DNA from: Deltaproteobacteria bacterium
GTDB taxonomy: Bacteria > Desulfobacterota > BSN033 > UBA1163
NCBI GenBank assembly: GCA_016875195.1
Contig: VGRY01000013.1
Coordinates: 1-64,000, forward strand
Reading direction: 5' to 3'
Length of the DNA: 64,000 nucleotides
Shown here: positions 8,408 to 16,207 of the stretch, piece by piece
Position numbering within the stretch: the stretch's first letter is position 1
Layout: each line of letters starts with the position of its first letter
The notes under the pieces: model-generated
The model's input: only the letters and a program-made list of their open reading frames with translations
Database searches by the model: none
Told to the model about the DNA's origin: nothing
Position numbers and translations under genes: made by a program

Positions 8408-8462
8408 ATGTAAATAAATTTAACATAGGATCCAGTGAAGAATCAATGAGACATCCCATTTT

Positions 8463-9287
8463 TTACGGATAGGGAATCAATCCCCTTCTTGCCAACGAGA
8501 TGTGTTCCTCTTTTGGAATATGTGCCTTATGGCAACGGGTGCAGGATTTTAAACCATTCTCCCTGGCGATTTTTCCGCCATCCAGAGCATCTTTTCCCAT
8601 CATCATATCCTGGTATTTCTCTCCTGGACCATGGCAAGCCTCACAACCCACATTCTCCTCTTTATAAGTTTTCTTTTCCGGGTCAAATCCAGTAGCATGA
8701 CAGGGTGTGCACTTGGTTATATCCTTCTCGCCACGGATGTGAACAAAGGCATGCTTAGCCATGGAGGATTTTCTCCATGCATCAATATGCTTTTTATCCA
8801 AACCTTCGTGGCAACCGATGCAGGATTCGGAGCCCGTATACGCTGCATCTTCCTGGATGAAAATGGACCGTTCTTTAGGCGCTGGCTCGTCCTTTAATAT
8901 TGGTGCAGTCTTTTCCCAGTTCCGAATAAAGGCAACCAGATTTTTAAGTTGCTCGGGATTGAGGGGGCCTCCCTCCCTTTCTCCAAGAGCAACCATTCCA
9001 CTTCGGGGGATTCCGCGTTCGATGATTTTGATAAGGAGGGTGTCATCCACTGCCTCAAGATAGTTCTTGGAATTGATCGCCTTAACCCTTTTTTGAGGCC
9101 CTCCTGTTTCACCGTGACAATTGGCACAATGGGTTAAGTAAAGGGGTTTGCCCTTTTTGACTGCCTCGAGCCGCATGAGTTCAGCCTCTTTCTGGACACG
9201 ACGGGGTTCCATGAACCAGTAGATGGATAGATAGATAGCGATGGCTATGGTCAAAATAGTTGCCAACAGGATTTTCTTTTCCATCAT
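8463..9287 (-). CDS. membrane-anchored pentaheme cytochrome c (monoheme domain plus tetraheme domain)
   Basis: The 274-residue protein has an uncleaved N-terminal anchor (ILLATILTIAIAIYLSIYWF). Next comes a class I-type cytochrome c domain (CANCHGETGG near residue 54, with a Met-containing stretch further on). The C-terminal region has four more sites (CIGCH, CTPCH, CEACH, CTRCH) in a c554-like order. It starts 5 bp after the Rieske stop (GAGGAG overlaps the junction; ATG 9287 or 9284). Position right after cytochrome b and Rieske genes suggests it replaces cytochrome c1/f as electron acceptor of the bc complex (inference). Confidence 0.85.
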   Translation of the reverse strand: MMEKKILLATILTIAIAIYLSIYWFMEPRRVQKEAELMRLEAVKKGKPLYLTHCANCHGETGGPQKRVKAINSKNYLEAVDDTLLIKIIERGIPRSGMVALGEREGGPLNPEQLKNLVAFIRNWEKTAPILKDEPAPKERSIFIQEDAAYTGSESCIGCHEGLDKKHIDAWRKSSMAKHAFVHIRGEKDITKCTPCHATGFDPEKKTYKEENVGCEACHGPGEKYQDMMMGKDALDGGKIARENGLKSCTRCHKAHIPKEEHISLARRGLIPYP

Positions 9288-9291
9288 CTCC

Positions 9292-9792
9292 TCACCCTTT
9301 AACGATTTGAGAGGGATCGAAGTTTTTTCTCATCACGAGACTTCCTGTATCCACTACCAGTTTTTCATCGACGACCTGGAGCTTATAAAGGTCTAAAGGA
9401 CGCGGGGGAGGACCTTCCAGCACCTCCCCATTGGGGTTAAATTTAGCCCCATGGCAGGGGCATTCGAATGTTTTAAGCACTTCATTCCAATTGACGACAC
9501 AATTCAAATGAGGGCAGACCGCTGAAAAAGCCAGGAATCCCTCTTCCATTTTCTTAATGATGGTCTTCTCCTTTCGAAAATAGACAACCTCACCCACCTT
9601 GAAATCCTTAACCTTTCCAGCGATAAAAATTTTTTCCGATTTTCCCTGTGTCTTTCGTGGCCAGAGAAAGGCAAAGGTGCCTACAATCAGTTCGCCGGCT
9701 ACTACCGCGGCTGCACCCATCCAGGCATAAACAATCAGTCTTCTTCGGGAGAAAGATTTTTTGTCAGAGTCCAATGTTGAATTCATTTCCAT
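9292..9792 (-). CDS. Rieske iron-sulfur subunit of a cytochrome bc complex
   Basis: The 166-residue protein has an N-terminal membrane anchor (LIVYAWMGAAAVVAGELIVG) and both Rieske cluster motifs: CPHLNC (Cys-x-His-x2-Cys) near residue 93 and CPCHGAKF near residue 112, followed by GPPPRPLDLYKL. These ligate a [2Fe-2S] cluster through two Cys and two His on the periplasmic side. The gene lies downstream of subunit IV and cytochrome b, in the order b6, IV, Rieske, cytochrome c. A 132-bp gap with a palindromic repeat separates it from subunit IV. Confidence 0.92.
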   Translation of the reverse strand: MEMNSTLDSDKKSFSRRRLIVYAWMGAAAVVAGELIVGTFAFLWPRKTQGKSEKIFIAGKVKDFKVGEVVYFRKEKTIIKKMEEGFLAFSAVCPHLNCVVNWNEVLKTFECPCHGAKFNPNGEVLEGPPPRPLDLYKLQVVDEKLVVDTGSLVMRKNFDPSQIVKG

Positions 9793-9800
9793 CCCTACCT

Positions 9801-9905
9801 AAGTTGGAATGAGATGCTGAAATAAATTCAGCATGACAAGTTGAATCATAAACATTGTCATCCCGAACTCGGTTTCGAGTCGTACCGACTTGGTTCGGGA
9901 TCTCG
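9801..9905. repeat. double-palindrome intergenic repeat
   Basis: Two hairpins lie in tandem: ATGCTGAA facing TTCAGCAT (near 9813-9832), and ATCCCGAAC facing GTTCGGGAT (near 9862-9903). The same first unit recurs near 55815-55840, which marks it as a dispersed REP-like repeat. It sits inside the bc gene set between subunit IV and Rieske genes. Confidence 0.7.
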
Positions 9906-9924
9906 ATTTTGATCATAATTAAAT

Positions 9925-10494
9925 TCACCTCCAGGGGAGAACAAAATTCCAGTTCTCACCTCGAAATAGTTCTCCAATAGCCGTGAGGACAAGAGCTCCT
10001 ATAACAAAGGCTGTAAAGAGAACAAGGAGTATCTTCCTTTTTTCCCCACCGATAAAGATCCTGTTCAAGAAGGAACCCATTCGGGTTCCGGGTTTTCTGT
10101 CCACATAAGGGATGAGAAAAAGCCAGAGGATAATACACACAGGGATGATAATCCCAGGAATCACCGGCCTGTCCGTATAGTGAATCAACTCCTGAATCCC
10201 CGTAAAATACCACGGGGCCTTGCCCGGATTTGGAGTGACCAGAGGATTGGCCAACTCTTCAAGAGGGGCATCAAAGAGGAGGGAGATAATCAATAGAATA
10301 AAGACGACGGCTAAGGTACAAATTGTGAGAAGAATGATGTAATGGGGAAAGGTCTCCACTGTATCTTCCACCCGTTTCTCAGTCATGGGCGAAGTTCCAT
10401 CCACAATTTCCATCAAGCCGTAGGTTTTATTTGGATCTTTAATGAATACTTTCGGTTGTTCTTTCTCCATTTGATTTTCACTCCATTCACTCAA
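9925..10494 (-). CDS. cytochrome b C-terminal half (subunit IV/PetD-like)
   Basis: The 189-residue membrane protein has three transmembrane segments (IILLTICTLAVVFILLIISL, IIIPVCIILWLFLIP, LFTAFVIGALVLTAIG). NPGKAPWYFTGIQELI holds the quinol-oxidation loop. Where most bc complexes have PEWY, this one has APWY, so the glutamate is absent. I recall this variant in other anaerobes with menaquinone. With the separate cytochrome b6-like protein it makes a split b6f-type cytochrome b. The N-terminal 40 residues are charged and cytoplasmic. Confidence 0.88.
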   Translation of the reverse strand: MSEWSENQMEKEQPKVFIKDPNKTYGLMEIVDGTSPMTEKRVEDTVETFPHYIILLTICTLAVVFILLIISLLFDAPLEELANPLVTPNPGKAPWYFTGIQELIHYTDRPVIPGIIIPVCIILWLFLIPYVDRKPGTRMGSFLNRIFIGGEKRKILLVLFTAFVIGALVLTAIGELFRGENWNFVLPWR

Positions 10495-10495
10495 T

Positions 10496-10553
10496 TGCGG
10501 ATTGTGGAGAGATATCTAATTTTCATTCCGTATTCCGAAATCTAAAATCCGCA
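10496..10553. repeat. imperfect palindrome between cytochrome b halves
   Basis: The 63-bp gap holds TGCGGATT at 10496-10503 facing AATCCGCA at 10546-10553, with ATTCCG/CGAAAT-type words inside. It belongs with the similar AAATCCGAAATTCGAA-type repeats elsewhere in the window. Confidence 0.5.
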
Positions 10554-10557
10554 TTTG

Positions 10558-11277
10558 TTAAAGCGGTCCCGAGATTCCTCCGTCTTTTCTTACCCTCCAA
10601 AAGTGGATGGCCATCAGGAGCCCGGTGACAAAAGGAAGAACCACACAATGGAGGACGTAAAACCTCAACAGGGCTGAGTGGCCCACCTCATCCGCTCCCA
10701 GCATAAAAAAACGAAGATGTTCTCCCAGAAAAGGAGTATAGGTCATGATGGTTGTCCCCACGGTAATTCCCCAGTAAGCCAATTGATCCCAGGGAAGGAG
10801 ATAACCCGTATAGCTCAACGCAAGTGTCAAAATAAGAAGCCCGACGCCGATCACCCAGTTGAATTCCCTTGGAGGCCGGTAGGATCGGGTATAGAACACC
10901 CTGACCATATGAAGGAATACAGTCACGACCATTCCATGAGCAGACCACCGGTGGAGGTTTCTTAGAATCTTCCCGTTAAATAGAAGGGCCAGGGCTTGCA
11001 TGTCAAAATAGGCTCTTTCAATGGAGGGTGTATAGAGAAACATCAGGAGTATTCCCGTAATGGTGAGGATGATAAAGAGAAGACAGGAAATTCCCCCGAG
11101 GCAGAAGGTGTATGAGAACCGGAGGCCATGGCGCTTCATCTTCGCTGGAAAGATATGGAGGAAGAAATTATTAAACATCAGCATCGATCTTTTCAGATCG
11201 GTATCCGGTATTCCGGTCCTGAAGATTGATCGCCAAACCGCCGATTCGGAAATGCGTTGAAGCATCCCTTTCCTCAT
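10558..11277 (-). CDS. cytochrome b N-terminal half (cytochrome b6-like, diheme)
   Basis: The 239-residue protein has four transmembrane helices. The heme-ligand pairs are visible: in helix B the His of NLHRW and the His of VFLHM are 13 residues apart; in helix D the His of YVLHC and of AIHFW are 14 apart, which is the b6-type spacing. [17 protein letters not shown] carries the Qo-site cd region. About 45 soluble residues precede the first helix. Its start overlaps the stop of the GltD-like gene by 4 bp (ATGA), so the two are translationally coupled. Confidence 0.92.
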   Translation of the reverse strand: MRKGMLQRISESAVWRSIFRTGIPDTDLKRSMLMFNNFFLHIFPAKMKRHGLRFSYTFCLGGISCLLFIILTITGILLMFLYTPSIERAYFDMQALALLFNGKILRNLHRWSAHGMVVTVFLHMVRVFYTRSYRPPREFNWVIGVGLLILTLALSYTGYLLPWDQLAYWGITVGTTIMTYTPFLGEHLRFFMLGADEVGHSALLRFYVLHCVVLPFVTGLLMAIHFWRVRKDGGISGPL

Positions 11278-13037
11278 CTTCTCTCCCCCCTATAGAACTG
11301 CGATTCCCGGCGGTACTCTTCCATCGTGATTGCCCCTGTGGGACACCTCTTAACACAGAGACTGCATTGAATACATCGGGATTCATCTTTAATCATGACC
11401 GTTGCAAGGTTCAGTTTCTCTGCCTCTTCAACAGAAGCGCAATAAAGAGATTCGATCAATTTTGAGAATGTCTTATCCCTTTCAAGTTCATTGAGCCTTG
11501 CCATTCTAAAACAAGACTTTGGACAGATATCAACGCAGCCTCCGCAAAGGATACATTTGGTCCGATCGAATATCGTAAAAAGGTGACATTTCAGGCATCG
11601 CATAGCCTCTTTGACTGCCTCAGCCTGAGCAAAGCCTAACTCCACTTCTTTCTCAATGGATTTTCGTTCCTCTATGGGAAGGGTATCCATCTTTTGCCGG
11701 GGAATCTTTTCCAGGTCGGGATCGCTCTCGATTTCCTGAGCAGGGGTGAAATAACCAGGTCTCCTCTCGATCACTTCTCCGCTGAGATACGAATGAATGG
11801 AGAGGGCGGCTTTTCTCCCGTCGGCAATCACCCTGATCACATCCCTGGGCCCGGTGACGAAATCTCCACCGGCGAAGATGCCAGGGACATTGGTCTCGGA
11901 GGTCTCCGGATTGACGGCTAACCGATCCCATTTCGATATTTCAAGACCAATCTCTTCGGGGAGGAAGGAGAGATCTGGAGATTGACTGACAGCCGGTATA
12001 AGAAGGTCGAGGTCAATATCAAACTCAGATCCTTCAATGGGAATGGGCCTTCTCCGGCCATCCTTTCCTATTTCTCCCAATCGGTTTCGAATACATCGGA
12101 CGCCAGAAATGGTTATCCCATCTTTTGAAAGGACTTGAACCGGCTGAGTCAGGTAATGGACCTTGATCCCTTCCTCCTCGACCTGATCCAATTCCCTTGC
12201 ATCGACCGGCATCTCTTCCCTGGTCCTCCGGTAAAGGATGAAGACCTCTTTTGCGCCCAATCGAAAGGATGAGCGGGCCGCATCCATAGCCGTATTTCCA
12301 CCTCCCACCACTGCTACCTTATCACCCGTCCTGAAATGTTCTTCAAGATTGACCATCCGCATAAAGGTCACGCCATGGATGACACCCTGAAAATTCTCTC
12401 CCGGGATTCCTAATTTTTCAGCCTTATGAGCGCCAGCAGCAATATAGACAGCATCAAACTCTTTTCTCAGGGTTTCAAGGTTGAGTTCTTTTCCGACAGG
12501 GGTATCCATGATGAATGATACGCCCAGCCTCTTGACTTCCTCGATCGCATGGGTCACCACCTCGCGTGGGAGGCGGTAGGAAGGTATCCCCACGTTGAGC
12601 ATCCCTCCGGCAATGGGAAAGGATTCAAAAATCGTTACCCCATATCCCATCCTGGCAAGGTCATTGGCTGCGGATAGGCCGGAAGGACCTGCCCCGATGA
12701 CGGCAATTCTTTTCCCCCTTTGGACGAGGGGTTGATCATATTGTGGAGATGAAGTTTTATGATCGGCCGAAGACCGCTTCAAAGAACAGATGGAGATGGG
12801 AGAATCGATGAGGAGTCCTCTACGGCACTTCTCTTCACAGGGATGGACACAAATTCGGCCTAATATAGCTGGAAAGAGATTATCTTCCCGATTCATTTTA
12901 AAGGCGAGGTCATAGTCCTCATGGGTAATGGCTGAGATGTATTGAGGGGCACGGGTGTGGACTGGGCATGCATGTTCACACCTGATATGCTCCTCAAACC
13001 AGCGTTGATCTGGAACTTCAATACGAAATCGGTTCAA
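11274..13037 (-). CDS. GltD-like FAD/NAD(P)H oxidoreductase with N- and C-terminal Fe-S domains
   Basis: The 587-residue cytoplasmic protein has three parts. The N-terminal Cys-rich domain (CEHACPVHT, then [12 protein letters not shown]) is the GltB-facing Fe-S domain of glutamate synthase small subunits. The middle is a two-dinucleotide-fold flavoprotein: [20 protein letters not shown] binds [21 protein letters not shown] binds NAD(P)H, and [22 protein letters not shown] closes the FAD site. The C-terminus has a 2[4Fe-4S] ferredoxin ([22 protein letters not shown]). No glutamate synthase gene is near. Fusion to a ferredoxin and coupling to cytochrome b suggest it passes electrons between NAD(P)H and the quinone/bc system. 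The start is TTG with AAAGGA upstream. Confidence 0.88.
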   Translation of the reverse strand: MNRFRIEVPDQRWFEEHIRCEHACPVHTRAPQYISAITHEDYDLAFKMNREDNLFPAILGRICVHPCEEKCRRGLLIDSPISICSLKRSSADHKTSSPQYDQPLVQRGKRIAVIGAGPSGLSAANDLARMGYGVTIFESFPIAGGMLNVGIPSYRLPREVVTHAIEEVKRLGVSFIMDTPVGKELNLETLRKEFDAVYIAAGAHKAEKLGIPGENFQGVIHGVTFMRMVNLEEHFRTGDKVAVVGGGNTAMDAARSSFRLGAKEVFILYRRTREEMPVDARELDQVEEEGIKVHYLTQPVQVLSKDGITISGVRCIRNRLGEIGKDGRRRPIPIEGSEFDIDLDLLIPAVSQSPDLSFLPEEIGLEISKWDRLAVNPETSETNVPGIFAGGDFVTGPRDVIRVIADGRKAALSIHSYLSGEVIERRPGYFTPAQEIESDPDLEKIPRQKMDTLPIEERKSIEKEVELGFAQAEAVKEAMRCLKCHLFTIFDRTKCILCGGCVDICPKSCFRMARLNELERDKTFSKLIESLYCASVEEAEKLNLATVMIKDESRCIQCSLCVKRCPTGAITMEEYRRESQFYRGERR

Positions 13038-13048
13038 GCCGGTTTCCT

Positions 13049-13522
13049 TTACGGAGTTTTGATATTTGAGATTTTTAAAAGGTTCGAAACTCCTGCCCGC
13101 AAATCATTGAGACGGTTAAAAAAGATTGAAGCCAGCTTTTTCATGATCTCCATCCCTATCTTCGGGTCATCTTCCATCTTCCTCCGAATCAGGTTGGCAT
13201 CAAGCACCAAAACCTCTGAAGGTTTCAGGCAGACCGCTGATACATTAAAACGGAACGGCTCCATTAGAGAAGCTGTTCCGAAGACCGCTCCCTCTTTTTC
13301 AATTTTTGAGGTCATCAAGTCGGTTTTTTCTTGTGTTTTTACCGTTAGCTCGACAGCCCCTTTGATCAATATGTAGAGACCGTTCGCCTCTTCCCCTTGG
13401 CGGAAGATGATTTCCCCTGTAAGACAAGGTTTGACAACAGATTCAGATAGAAGGTTGCCGAGCCGGGTTTCATCCAATCCATCAAAGAGCTCTGTTTTTT
13501 TCAGCCACTCCACCGTAATCAT
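13049..13522 (-). CDS. cyclic-nucleotide-binding domain protein without DNA-binding domain
   Basis: The 157-residue protein is one cNMP-binding domain: LFDGLDETRLGNLLSES, GEIIFRQGEEANGLYILIKG, then FGTASLMEPFRFNVSAVCLK and a C-terminal helix. The CRP-type helix-turn-helix is absent. The phosphate-binding cassette usually reads GE-x-ALL-x-x-x-R-x-A; here it is FGTASLMEPFRFN, so nucleotide binding is uncertain. ATG 13522 has GGAGGG upstream. It lies 11 bp before the GltD-like gene, so it may tune that oxidoreductase by direct contact (inference). Confidence 0.8.
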   Translation of the reverse strand: MITVEWLKKTELFDGLDETRLGNLLSESVVKPCLTGEIIFRQGEEANGLYILIKGAVELTVKTQEKTDLMTSKIEKEGAVFGTASLMEPFRFNVSAVCLKPSEVLVLDANLIRRKMEDDPKIGMEIMKKLASIFFNRLNDLRAGVSNLLKISNIKTP

Positions 13523-13543
13523 GTTTCCCTCCGGGAAGTTCAA

Positions 13544-13683
13544 ATATCAAAGTTCATATTTCAAAGGAAACTCAAACTTCAAATGACAAAGCTTATAAAA
13601 TACTTTTTGGCATTAGGTCATTTATCATTCCTTTGACATTTGGATTTTGAAATTTGTCAATTAGCTCAAATTTCATTTGAGCT
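13544..13683. repeat. AT-rich imperfect repeat of the TTTGACATTTGGATTTTG type
   Basis: The gap between two cluster genes has words such as TTTGACATTTGGATTTTGAA near 13632-13651, and ends in a perfect hairpin, AGCTCAAAT/ATTTGAGCT at 13663-13683, overlapping the stop codon of the next cytochrome gene. The same words recur at 32118-32245 and about 60990-61015. Confidence 0.6.
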
Positions 13684-14839
13684 ATGGGATTCCTCGGTTG
13701 AGATACTCCATTAAATCGACGATTTCTTTCCCGTCGATTTTCTGCCAGGGGACTTTTGCCTTTCTCATCTTTTCCATCATTTCGGGCCCATGGTTCCACA
13801 TCGTCTGTGCCATAAAAATGGGAGAAATCTGGCCCTTCGTGTTAGAGAGATCGGGTTTCTTTCCTTTCGCGTGGCAGAGATTACATTGTTTATTAGAGAA
13901 CACCGCTTTCCCCCTTATGGGATCGCCTGGTTCATCAAAGTATCGCGTGGCAAAGAGATGAGCAACGAGATCGGCCATCTCCTGGGGCATGAGAATAGGG
14001 CGGCCTAACCCCTTTTCTTCAATTCCCTTCCACATCTCACGTGAATGATTCCACATCATCCCTGCCAGTTGTCCAAGCGTCCGAGGAAAATCCTTTTTTC
14101 TTCCGAGATCCATTCCCCCCGAGGGGATGTGGCACCGAATGCAACCCTTTTGGGAATAAAGTTTTTCACCGGAACGGGGGTCGCCAGGAGAGAGGTAAAT
14201 CTTCTCAACGGTTCCACTCAAGGTTCGGATATAAGCGATGAGGTCGACCATTTCATTCTCTTTGAATTCAACCCAAGGCAGACCTTTTTTCTTCATCTCC
14301 TGTTCCATCTGAGGCTCATGGTTCCACATCATCTGTGCCCATAGGATAGGATTGGTATACATACCCCAGCGACCGAGATCTCCCTTCGCTCCTTCCTTCA
14401 CGGGATGGCAATGCCTACACCCTTTGGCCTCCATCAGGGTCTTGCCTTTTTTTGCGTCGCCGGGTTCATCCATATACCGGATAAAGTATAGGAAGGCAAA
14501 AAGATCGGCCATCTCCTTCTTGTTGATCTTCTGGAGGGGTAATTTTTGAGTTGACATCCTCCCCCACATCTCAGGTCCATGATTCCACATCAGAGCGGCG
14601 AGCTGGGCCGGACTGACATAGGATTTCGGAAGGGTGCCGAGGTCAGGACCTCCCTTTCCCCCTTCTCCCCATATGGAGTGACAGGTTCCGCATCTTTTTG
14701 TTGTAAAAATCTTCCATCCTGCTTTGACTTCTCCGGGGAGAAGGTATCCACCTCTATTGTCAGCTGCCGAGGCTTGATCCCATGAAATGAATCCAACCCC
14801 TATTAAAAGAAAAATCACTAACATTGAAAGGTACTTCAT
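13682..14839 (-). CDS. tetraheme cytochrome c made of four tandem monoheme modules (WNH repeat)
   Basis: The 385-residue periplasmic protein has a signal peptide (LVIFLLIGVGFISWDQASA) and four modules of about 90 residues. Each has a CXXCH (CGTCH near residue 50, CRHCH, CIRCH, CNLCH), a WNH block (MWNHGPEMW, MWNHEPQME, MWNHSREMW, MWNHGPEMM) and an end motif like EMADLVAHLFATRYFDEPGD. The Met of each WNHxPxM is a plausible sixth heme ligand. It is paralogous to the next gene upstream (14854-16044), 14 bp away. Together they give eight such modules, probably a periplasmic electron wire or store. Confidence 0.88.
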   Translation of the reverse strand: MKYLSMLVIFLLIGVGFISWDQASAADNRGGYLLPGEVKAGWKIFTTKRCGTCHSIWGEGGKGGPDLGTLPKSYVSPAQLAALMWNHGPEMWGRMSTQKLPLQKINKKEMADLFAFLYFIRYMDEPGDAKKGKTLMEAKGCRHCHPVKEGAKGDLGRWGMYTNPILWAQMMWNHEPQMEQEMKKKGLPWVEFKENEMVDLIAYIRTLSGTVEKIYLSPGDPRSGEKLYSQKGCIRCHIPSGGMDLGRKKDFPRTLGQLAGMMWNHSREMWKGIEEKGLGRPILMPQEMADLVAHLFATRYFDEPGDPIRGKAVFSNKQCNLCHAKGKKPDLSNTKGQISPIFMAQTMWNHGPEMMEKMRKAKVPWQKIDGKEIVDLMEYLNRGIP

Positions 14840-14853
14840 CTTTACATCCCTTT

Positions 14854-16044
14854 CTATTTTTTCTTGGAGGTCCGCACATACTCAAGGAGGTCAGCCATCT
14901 CCCCCTTTTTAAATCGGGGCCACTGCATTCCTTTCTGTTTAATCGCCCGGTGAATTTCCATGCTATGGTTCCAGATACCCGCCGCGATCTCCATGGGATT
15001 GACTGTTTTCTGGTATTTAGAAAGGTCAATGTGCATGATGTCGCCGCGTTTTCCATCGAGGCCATGGCATTTAACACATCCGAGGTCTGAAAATGATTTT
15101 CTTCCATTGACTGCATTGCCCGGTTCATCGATGAAGGTAAGGAAGTAGAGGTAGGAGACGAGGTCGGCCATCTCTTTGGGTGTAAACTTGGGGATGCCGT
15201 TTTTCGTCTGGGACATTTTGGCTAAGACTGTTGGTCCTTTATTCCACATGGTGGAAGTCACGCGGGTGAGACTACGGTAATAGGCTTTCGATTTCTTTGA
15301 AAGGTCGATACCACTACCAGATGCTTTTTCTCCCTGGGCAGGATGGCATTCTATGCATCCCTTAGATTGAAAGACCTTTCTTCCTTCTTTTGGGTTTCCT
15401 GGAGTAATATAGGCAATTTCTTTCGGTCCCTTGGCATTGGCTTTAATATATTCGAGAAGATCAATCATCTCGGTCTCTTTGAACTCGGGCCACTTCATCC
15501 CGAGTTGGACCATGTTGGCTATCATCTCGGGGCCATGATTCCAGATCTCCATGCTTAAGAACACAGGGGAAATGTTTTGAGGAAATCCGTCCAGGCCTGA
15601 TTCTCCCTTCTTTCCTTTTCCCGAGAGGGGATGGCAAGCGATACAGCCCTTTTCATTAAAGATGAATTTACCCTTGGTTACATCTCCAGGCTCATCAAAG
15701 TATTTGAGAAAATAGAGATAGGCGGCAATGGAGCCGAGTTCTTCTCCTGTGAGGTCGGGTTTCAAAATTTTTGCCCTCTCAATACCAGCGGCCATCGAAG
15801 GGATATGATTCCAGAGTTTGGCGACCAGATCCAGCTGGGTATCGCCAAGATCGATCTTCCCAAGGTCCGGACCTGTCTTTCCTCCCTCTCCCTTAAGGGC
15901 ATGGCATTTGACGCATCCTTTGTTCACAAAGAGGCGGGCTCCCCGCGATGGATCGTCCGGAAGAGGCGTCTGAGCAAAGACCGGTGAGAAAGTAAAGCTT
16001 GCAACGAGGATAATTCCAGCAAAAAGTGTTCTTTTCCTCTTCAT
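14854..16044 (-). CDS. tetraheme cytochrome c made of four tandem monoheme modules (WNH repeat, paralog)
   Basis: The 396-residue protein has a signal peptide (LFAGIILVASFTFSPVFAQ) and four heme sites (CVKCH near residue 44, CIACH, CIECH, CVKCH). Each is followed by a WNH-type block: LWNHIPSM, IWNHGPEM, MWNKGPTV, IWNHSMEI. The third and fourth blocks lose the usual His or Met, so those hemes may have other ligands. ATG 16044 has AAGGGAG upstream; the frame extends to 16119 through a repeat without a ribosome site. It follows the qrcD-like gene, which suggests the two WNH cytochromes take electrons from that complex (inference). Confidence 0.87.
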   Translation of the reverse strand: MKRKRTLFAGIILVASFTFSPVFAQTPLPDDPSRGARLFVNKGCVKCHALKGEGGKTGPDLGKIDLGDTQLDLVAKLWNHIPSMAAGIERAKILKPDLTGEELGSIAAYLYFLKYFDEPGDVTKGKFIFNEKGCIACHPLSGKGKKGESGLDGFPQNISPVFLSMEIWNHGPEMIANMVQLGMKWPEFKETEMIDLLEYIKANAKGPKEIAYITPGNPKEGRKVFQSKGCIECHPAQGEKASGSGIDLSKKSKAYYRSLTRVTSTMWNKGPTVLAKMSQTKNGIPKFTPKEMADLVSYLYFLTFIDEPGNAVNGRKSFSDLGCVKCHGLDGKRGDIMHIDLSKYQKTVNPMEIAAGIWNHSMEIHRAIKQKGMQWPRFKKGEMADLLEYVRTSKKK

Positions 16045-16200
16045 CTGAAACGCTCCCTTTTCAAATACCAAGTACCAAATTCCAAGCACCAGATAAGATC
16101 CAATAACCAATGACCGCAACCATTCTTAAAAAGATCTGACGATTGGTGATTGATCATTGGTTATTATTTGGATATTGGAAATTGGTGATTGGTTATTTTC
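16045..16200. repeat. CCAATAACCAATGA-type inverted repeat
   Basis: The gap before the WNH cytochrome gene has AATAACCAATGA (16102-16113) facing TCATTGGTTATT (16154-16165), a perfect 12-bp inverted repeat. It is surrounded by further variants (AAATTGGTGATTGGTTATTT). This makes a nested hairpin of about 150 nt inside the operon. Confidence 0.65.
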
Positions 16201-16207
16201 ATTCCTC

